Source: Myxocyprinus asiaticus (Eukaryota > Chordata > Actinopteri > Cypriniformes > Catostomidae). From it: a DNA stretch of 64,000 nucleotides. The notes below the pieces were generated by a model that saw nothing but the letters and a program-made list of their open reading frames with translations, was not told the DNA's origin and ran no database searches. The position numbers and the translations under genes are program-made. Below, one piece after another: positions 57,130-64,000 of the stretch (its first letter is position 1; each line of letters opens with the position of its first letter). The stretch lies in assembly GCF_019703515.2 (NCBI RefSeq), contig NC_059374.1:13738245-13802244 (forward strand), written 5' to 3'.

Positions 57130-58445
57130 TTATTTTCTTTTTGATCCAATACCAAGTACTGTCAGGCCAATATCACTGGTACTGATATCAATACTGATAC
57201 TTCTTTTAAATTGAGTTTTTTTTTTTTTTTTTTTTTTTACTTCAAAGGACGAAATAAGTACAGTAATTAGAAATGTATGACATTATATTTAAAAGCCATT
57301 ATTAAAGGCTTTTAAAACAACAATTCAAGCAATAAACCATGAAAGGCTGTGCGGTACAGTGGTTATACCACGGATAAAAGCTGTTCTTAGATATGAAGCA
57401 ATGAGAAATTGTGACATTATTTTCATGACAGTTAAGTAGGGATGTCCCAATACTGATACTGCGCTCATATACTTGTAATCGTGCTCGTACAAATGCTCTG
57501 ATAACAAAAACCGATACCATCTGACATCTGAATGTCATTACGTAAACATTGAGTGCACTAATTAAAATAACGTTATGTCAGTGAGATTATTTAACCGCAA
57601 AAGCTGTGATTTAATTAGATAAATGTATAGTTTGCATGTGCTGCACGCTTCAATTGTGAGTGCTTGTGAATGTGTGAAGCCGGTGTTGTGCTGACATAAA
57701 GACACAAAGTGCTCATACCTTTTATAGCTCCTTGACTCATACACGGAAAACACCATCATGAGCATCGCCCGTTCTGTTTGTAGCAGATGACAGTGAGCAG
57801 AGCGCTAATTAACTTTGTAGTTGGAGGCACATACAGACTACATATTTATTAAATTAAATAGCAGCCTTTTGCGGTTCAATAATCATTTTGTGTCATGTTG
57901 CGACCGGCTTTTCCGGACTATGAAGCTACCGTCATAGCAACACAGAAACTAAAAATAAAAACTCAGCCAAAATAAAAGCTCAATTTAAATGGAAAAAGAA
58001 ATACATCACTACTGTACAGTTATGTAATATTCACTGTGATACTACTACTACTACTAATAAATAAATAAATAGTTATTGTATTGTATTCAATCAATATTTC
58101 ACATCTGTGATGCTGTTATGCAGCATTTTATTTGACAAAATATAACTCCAATGTTGTATTTTGGATTATGTTGTAAGGTTTTGTATAAAAGCACTTTATT
58201 TTATAAAAATAATAAAATTTTATCATTTTTTAAAAATAATTGTTCTATTTTCATTTGATTAAAGTTTTAATGAATTCATTTATTTAAGACCCCATTTTGA
58301 TGATAAAATTTAAATAAATTGCCGATATGGAATTTCAGAAAAAAAAAAAAAAAAAGCAAAATACAGGTATCGGACTCAGTATTGGTGAGTACCAAAAAGG
58401 AAGTATTGTACTCGTACTGGTTCTCAAAAAAGAAAAAAAAAAAAA
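57130..58445. repeat. hAT-like repeat with GATACTGATAC words
   Basis: The left side (ccaataccaagtactg, ggtactgatatcaatactg) and right side (ggtatcggactcagtattgg, gtattgtactcgtactgg) are loosely inverted. At 57437 the phrase tagggatgtcccaatactg looks like a second hAT left end without a visible partner. Poly-T and poly-A tracts lie at about 57217-57239, 58340-58356 and 58431-58451. The internal frames are not protein-like. Confidence 0.45.
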
Positions 58446-58789
58446 AAAAAAAGTTTGTTGGGACTCCCTATAATTAAGCACATAAGTTGTGTTTTTATTA
58501 CATTTTTATGAATGGACATATATGGTATTACAGTATAACAGATTACTGTACACATTACTGTTTTTTATATTAAAATTTAAGCATAAAGGCAGTTGAACAA
58601 ATAAGAGCACAATGTATAAATACATTTAAATTCAAGTAATAGATCTTTTTGTTTTCCTTTTTTGTCTTATTTTTACAGGTTTTCGTGAGATACACCCCAA
58701 AATGTGAACAAGAAGAACAAATATATAAAATACAATAGAAATAGTGCAAGTTAAGACTTGTTAAGCAATAAATATATGAATCACTCTTC

Positions 58790-59290
58790 TCACAGATTGG
58801 TTTTCATTTGAACCATCATGATGATGAGCGTTCGTGTCTGGATATGGTTCACGGGCTTTGTAGCTTTGAGAGCTGATGAATGTGATTGGCTGTGATTGCT
58901 CTGATGGACGGTAAAACATCAGACTGGAAGAACTGAATTCATTTTCGTGTTTTGCATCACCAATGCTCGCTCCTCAAACAGGCTCTTGTTGCTCATATAA
59001 CATGCAGGAGCCATGGCACTGTGAGTCAAAACAAGGTAAAACTGAGTAAATGGGCACACGCATCAAAGCTCTTCTTTTGAGGTTTATGGATTGTGTTCAG
59101 TCACCTCAATTAAAGCAAATGAACTGCAAGGTTTAGATTCGAAATGTCCTTTTCAGGGCACATGGAAATGGAGGCAAATTGATTTTTTGGTTTGGAATTT
59201 CAAAGCATAATGGGCCCCCTTTTTCCTTTACTGTTAGCGTGATTTAAAATGCATTCATTACATCTTGTATATTATAATGATAGGTGACTG
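58790..59290. other. Candidate conserved non-coding element
   Basis: Repeat-free, balanced sequence (gatgatgagcgttcgtgtc, gaatgtgattggctgtgattg, cacctcaattaaagcaaatg, atttaaaatgcattcatta) between a hAT-like repeat and MITEs. No frame is supported. The call rests on texture. Confidence 0.35.
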
Positions 59291-59380
59291 ATCAGAAAGA
59301 GAAAAATGATTCACATTTGGCTAGTTTATGCCAGGGTACTTCAATTGAGAGTGAGGGCATTTTAGAAAACCACAACTTAA

Positions 59381-60292
59381 AGGAACAGTTCACCCAAAAA
59401 TGAAACTTCTGTCATTATTTACTCATCCTCATGTCTTTCCAAACCCATCGCCACTGTCAAGCTCTGAAAAACACCATACAAGCACCTTTACAGTAGTCCA
59501 TGCATCTTTTATGCTGTTTTCCGAGTCTTCTAAAGTCATACCTATACTTGTATACTTGTACTTATACATACATACAAAGTCAAAGCTTTGTGTGATGGAG
59601 ACCGAAAGTTGTTATTCACTGAAAATCTTCCCCTCCGTTGTAGCTTTCAAATAAAATATCCCACCTGTAGACACACTGTCAGTGTCAAGTTAGACTTTAA
59701 TGACATGAAACATTATTGGTTCATACTTTTGTTGTGACCAAACGTCATTTATGTCCAACCTAATACAATGTGTCTACAGGTGGCATATTTGATTTGAAAA
59801 CTACAACATAGGGGAAGATTTTCAGTGAATAATGACTTAGTAGTTATTAGTACTTAGTAGTAGGAATAGTTCAGAGTAAACTTAAAAAAAATATGTTGTA
59901 ATTTACTCATTACTTAGTTCCAAACACGTATGACTTTCTTTCTTATGCAGAACACAAAAGGAACAATTTTACTGAATATTCTAGCCTGTCTTTTCTATAC
60001 AGTCACATTTGATAGTGACTCACTTTAAAGCCTAGAAAAGGACCCAAAAGTATCATAAAAGTAGTCAATACGACTCGTGCATCATATTTCAAGTGTTCTG
60101 AAGTTATACGATTGACAACATTTATGTAATTTTTCAGTAAAATCTTAATGGTGTTGACATTTACTTCAAGCTTTTAAGTGATTCTCTACCAAATGCCATT
60201 GTATTGAAAAGACAGGAATATTCATTAAAATAATAAAGTCGTATGGGTTTGGAATGATGTGGGGGTGTTTTATTTTTGGGTAAACTATCCAT
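59381..60292. mobile_element. Two TTAA-family MITEs with an internal palindrome
   Basis: The first begins after TTAA (59377-59380) with aggaacagttcacccaaaa. It includes a long hairpin: 59615-59680 (cactgaaaatcttcccctcc, gacacactgt side) pairs with 59775-59832. A second family start lies near 59862 (ggaatagttcagagtaaac) and the right end ttgggtaaactatcca borders TTAA (60293-60296). A further fragment of the family is at 60430-60490. Confidence 0.6.
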
Positions 60293-60599
60293 TTAAATTT
60301 TTGTTTGTTTATAACACAGAGTTTTATTACAGCATCAGAAGACTATAAAAACTATGCACAAGTTGTCTAAGCTTAACAGATGTGGTAACCATGAACTGTT
60401 GTTGTATGGAAAAGAGCTACATAAAGATTTGATATGACATGAGGGTGAGTAAATTACAGAATTTGTAATGCTCGAATGAACTATTCCTATAACCTTTCCT
60501 TGTCTTCAAATCCTGTAATGTAATATATTTGTGTACTTGAAAGGAGAAAATAGGTGACTACTCAAAAAAAAAATATCATGTTTCCATCTTCTCTACTGG

Positions 60600-61140
60600 T
60601 CACCCCACTCTCCTCCACGACCTGTTTGTCCTCCGATGATTATGAACTCCCACCTGGCTGCCCCGTGGACACCTCCACCTCCCTACCTCTCCTCCATTTG
60701 TGCCATGCCGGTGAGGAGGAACAAACCGAGTGATTAGAGAGGCGGGCTGGTTTATCCTGGTGGCAGGCTGCGCTCTCCAGATAGGCGCATTAGTGTTGCA
60801 CACAATGGCTAATGGTGTTTATCATTAGAGATAGAGCCGGGTAGAGCCGTAGCGGAGCTCGGGAGATGCTTCTGTTCCAGGCTGCTTGGCTGATGAGCCT
60901 TTCTCATTTACAGTCTCAGGTAATGACAAAGCCCCATTCCTGCTCCCCTCCTCATTTGTAGATCACTTTGCAGGTACCTGTAAAATCTTCTCTCCAAGCC
61001 ACTTTAGCATGGATTTAGCCAGAGGATGCATTACTTAACGGTGACACTGGTGACAGGGTATGACAGCTGTTTTCGATGCTCGTAATTGGAGGTTGTTTGC
61101 TGTGGCAGGCGATGTGTTTGTTTCCTTTTCTCGCTGTGTG
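60600..61140. other. Candidate conserved non-coding element
   Basis: One of the most GC-balanced, repeat-free blocks of the window (gtttatcctggtggcaggctg, ggctgatgagcctttctc, gatcactttgcaggtacctg). The 67-codon minus-strand frame has no recognised domain. Together with 58790-59290 and 56420-56860 it forms a cluster of similar blocks that would fit enhancers of a developmental gene. Confidence 0.35.
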
Positions 61141-61242
61141 AGGTGAGTTTACACTCGAGGAGGAGGCACACTCTGGTTGTCAGGTTTTATTAGGTTAAAT
61201 GTGCCGTTTTAGAGAAATTGAAAGGCTTTTTTCACTGACACC

Positions 61243-61530
61243 AGGGGCTCTATTTCTGTGAGTGCACAAAGTGCAGCACTACATGCTATGACCGTGCGCA
61301 GCATCTTTTTCAGTTTTGTGAGAGCACTAATTCTTAGTGCAATTTTCGTGCCAGTGCAAAGCGCAAGCCGTAGGTGGAAGTGTTTGCGCTATCTGTGGGT
61401 GTGTGTGTGCAAACTGGGTGTGTATTGAATGGTCATGAAGTGGCGCAAAACATAATTTGCTATTTTCCTGAGAACAGGTCATTGCGCTAAGACGTTTCAA
61501 AAGGACGTCTGTTTTCAGCACAAAGTTTAA
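61243..61530. repeat. Dispersed repeat rich in GCGCA words, copy 2
   Basis: It starts aggggctctatttctgtgag and repeats in order the phrases of 1494-1824 (gtgagagcactaattctta, gtgtttgcgctatctgtggg, aatttgctattttcctgag). Its right end is missing or unrecognised. The minus-strand frame at 61327-61521 is spurious. Confidence 0.6.
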
Positions 61531-62119
61531 ACTCAGATCCTACATTTGCAGTTTGGAGATTCCAGCAGCAGGTGGTAATAAAGTTCATGTCCAAACTCTG
61601 AAGTGGAACATCAAATTATGTCCATGACGATCACTGTTGTAGCTGTTTTATGAAACAAATATTTATGAGATTTGTGTTAAACTATCTTTAGGTCATGGTT
61701 TATTTTTCAATTATTATTATTATTGTGTTTATATTTACAATTGTATTTATGATCTAATTCGTATTGGTATTTTTCCACCTGTTGTTGTAGAGTGATTTTT
61801 AAGTCACTGCAAAAGGGGCCAGAGGAAGAAGTTGGAGAGAGTAAAATGTTTGGAGTTGGTATGATTTTTTTGACCACTTCGTTCTTTTTATTATATTTTC
61901 ACTTTGTTTGAAGTGTAATTTGAATTTAGAAATATCTTTGGTTTAAGTTTTTCGTGATTCAATAAAAGAATTAAATTTTTCGGTATAAGTGAAGTGCGTT
62001 CTGATTCAATCACTGATACAATACTTACATTATCTATAATGTAATGGAGAGTAAATCCAAATCCTGATGAGAACCACATTTCCCATGCATATAAAAGGAG
62101 TGTGTCACTTTCATAGAAA
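61531..62119. other. AT-rich stretch, nothing recognised
   Basis: No supported gene or repeat end. The sequence becomes low-complexity AT-rich toward the LINE tail. Confidence 0.35.
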
Positions 62120-63716
62120 TATCAAATCAAAATCAAAATCAAATCACTTTATTGTTACTCAACCATAACTGTACACAAGTGCAACAGTGGGTGAAAGTCT
62201 TGGGTGCAGTTCCGAGCAACATAGCAGTCATGACAGTGATGAAACATATACCAATTTACAGTAAACATCAGATTTACACAATTTACATATCTAATATACA
62301 CATAATTACAACACAATATACAAATAATAATATACAATGTACAGTATACAATACACACAATATAGAATACACAGTATACAATAAAAATAGAATATATAAA
62401 ATATACAGTAGTTGGTTGGTTGATAGTCAGTTGCCAGTGTGTTGTTAAGAGAGAATATAATTATGACAGTCCAGTGTGAGATTAATAAAGTACAGTGCAG
62501 ATGTATATTGATCGTGAGAGATCAAGAGTCTGATTGCTTGGGGGAAGAAGCTGTCATGGAGTCGGCTGGTGCGGGTCCTGATGCTGTGATACCACCTGCC
62601 TGATGGTAGCAGTGAGAGCAGCCCATGGCTCGGGAGGCTGGAGTCTCTGATGATCCTCCGAGCTTTTTTCACACACCGCCTGGTATAGATGTCCTGGAGG
62701 GAGGGAAACTGTCCTCCGATGATGTGTCTGGCAGTTCGCACCACACTTTGCAGGGCTTTGCGGTTGGGGGCGGTGCTGTTGCCATACCAGGCGGTGATGC
62801 AGCCAGTCAGGATGCTTCCTACAGTGATGGTGTAGAACCGTGTGAGGATGTGGTGGTTCATTCCAAACTTCCTCAGCCATCTCAGGAAGAAGAGGTGCTG
62901 GTGAGCCTTCTTCACAACGGCCTCAGTGTGGATGGACCATGTGAGTTCCTCAGTGATGTGGACACCGAGGAACTTGAAGCTGCTGACTCTCTCCACCGGT
63001 GCTCCATTGATGGTGATGGGGCTGTGTTCTCTGTCTTTTCTCCTGAAGTCCACCACAAGCTCCTTGGTCTTGCTGACACTGAGGGAGAGGTTGTGCTCCT
63101 GACACCAGCGTGTCAGAGTGTGCACCTTCTCTCTGTAGGCTGTTTCATCATTGTCAGTGATGAGACCTACCACCGTCGTATCATCAGCAAACTTAATGAT
63201 GGCATTGGAGCTGTGTGTTGCCACACAGTTATGTGTGTACAGGGAATACAGGAGCGGCTGAGAACACAGCCCTGTGGGGCTCCAGTGTTGAGGGTCAGTG
63301 ATGAGGAGATGTTGCTCCCCATTCTAACCACCTGGCATCTTCCTGACAGAAAGTCAAGGATCCAGCTGCACAGCGAGCTGTTTAAGCCCAGAGCCCGGAG
63401 TTTCACATCAAGCTTGGAGGGCACTATGGTGTTGAATGCTGAGCTGTAGTCTACAAACAGCATTCTCAAATATGTGTTACTTTTTTCCAGGTGGGAGAGA
63501 GCAGTGTGTAGTGTAGATGCAATGGCATCATCAGTGGAAAGGTTGTTGCAGTATGCAAACTGCAGTGAGTCCAGTGAGGCAGGCAGCACAGAGCAGATGT
63601 AATCTCTGATTAGTCTAGATGATGGGGGTCAGACCAACAGGACACCAGTCATTTAAGCAAGTGATTTTGGTTTGCTTTGGTACAGGCACAATGGTGGATG
63701 TTTCAAATATGCCTGA
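62120..63716 (-). mobile_element. 5'-truncated LINE of L2/CR1-like type
   Basis: On the minus strand it begins within the reverse transcriptase (about 63716) and ends at 62120 in a short repeat of tttgat/ttttga units, typical of the Jockey/CR1/L2 group, which lack poly-A tails. About 330 bases of 3' untranslated sequence (62120-62444) follow the stop, rich in tacaatatac-like words. Truncation at the 5' end is normal for LINE insertions by target-primed reverse transcription. No target duplication was identified. Confidence 0.8.
62445..63716 (-). pseudogene. LINE reverse transcriptase, frameshifted
   Basis: Reading from 63716 the text is [20 protein letters not shown], then a stop and a deletion. 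From 63589 come LQFAY and FVDYSSAFNTI (motif A Asp) and GAPQGCVLS (motif B). After a one-base loss in a CCC run near 63245 the frame shifts, and the frame from 63224 continues with IIKFADDTTVVG (catalytic FADD) and a long C-terminal region ending at 62445. The enzyme would copy LINE RNA at a nicked target. The endonuclease domain is not present. Confidence 0.85.
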
Positions 63717-64000
63717 CATTCAACATTGTGTTAATGCACAAAAAAACTTAAGTCCATATTTATATTCATCTTATTCATTGCATATAGTCCATTTACACTA
63801 CCGACTTCTTATGAATGTGCTGTCTTTGTTTATATGGTTGGTGCTTGACAGGGAATGGACTAGGATGAAGACGGTGCCGGAGAAGAATTTCAGAATTGAA
63901 TTACACTTGACCCAGTCCATTAGCATTTAGCTTGTGCAATTTCGCCAAACCCACTTGCGCCTAGACTTAATGTTTAAGTGTTATAGATATATAAAATCAA
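63717..64000. other. Window end, possible repeat fragment
   Basis: From about 63940 the text ttcgccaaacccacttgcgcctagactta resembles the GCGCA-rich repeat family of 1494 and 61243, cut by the window end. The 103-codon plus-strand frame here has no recognised domain. Confidence 0.3.

Noticed and set aside
62625..63449. 274-codon plus-strand frame, the longest in the window
   Set aside because: It is exactly antisense to the LINE reverse transcriptase and has no recognisable domain of its own.
1..64000. tRNA, rRNA or snRNA genes
   Set aside because: No cloverleaf with A and B box spacing, no rRNA-like conserved block and no snRNA signature was recognised on either strand.

Overview
The window looks like gene-poor intronic or intergenic DNA from a ray-finned fish, most likely a cypriniform (carp/minnow group). 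The evidence is the content: Tc1/mariner transposons, TTAA-flanked MITEs, many hAT-type MITEs, DIRS elements with tyrosine recombinase, an L2/CR1-like LINE, a Sleeping Beauty-type terminal repeat, long (AT)n and (GT)n tracts, and AT-rich background. No complete host gene is present. The only sequence that reads like a host coding exon is a 204-base, in-phase, GC-richer segment on the minus strand at 7208-7411. I could not identify its gene.

Layout. 1-7.2 kb: AT-rich DNA with a hAT element (1433-2475), a further MITE, a PIF/Harbinger-like MITE inside an LTR-like stretch (4373-5016), and a degenerate tandem repeat split by another MITE. 7.2-16.2 kb: the exon, then one hAT element (7621-16210) whose own DNA is only about 1.8 kb. 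It has been invaded by a second hAT (8417-12594, itself hosting a gag-only LTR retrotransposon at 8823-11230), a mariner (12912-14124) and a hAT MITE (14498-15828, itself hosting another MITE). Most layers have terminal inverted repeats and target-site duplications that can be read directly. 16.2-42 kb: mostly AT-rich DNA with a tandem duplication broken by a full-length Tc1 and a hAT (20.0-22.5 kb), palindromes at 26.4-26.7 kb, scattered MITEs, simple repeats and several complex stretches that could be conserved non-coding elements. 42.4-47.7 kb: a hAT element hosting a 4-kb DIRS retrotransposon. 48.8-50.2 kb: two Tc1-type deletion derivatives, one carrying a solo LTR. 51.5-53.9 kb: a DIRS fragment with reverse transcriptase and RNase H fused to a mariner copy lacking one end. 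54-62 kb: more MITEs and candidate regulatory stretches. 62.1-63.7 kb: a 5'-truncated LINE on the minus strand.

How it works together. There is no operon-like or pathway organisation. The window is an archive of successive transposon insertions in which relative ages can be read from the nesting. All transposon genes seen are broken by stops, frameshifts or deletions, apart from a short intact gag-like frame in the LTR element. The least described object is that gag-only LTR retrotransposon with a proline-rich repeat region and no pol.
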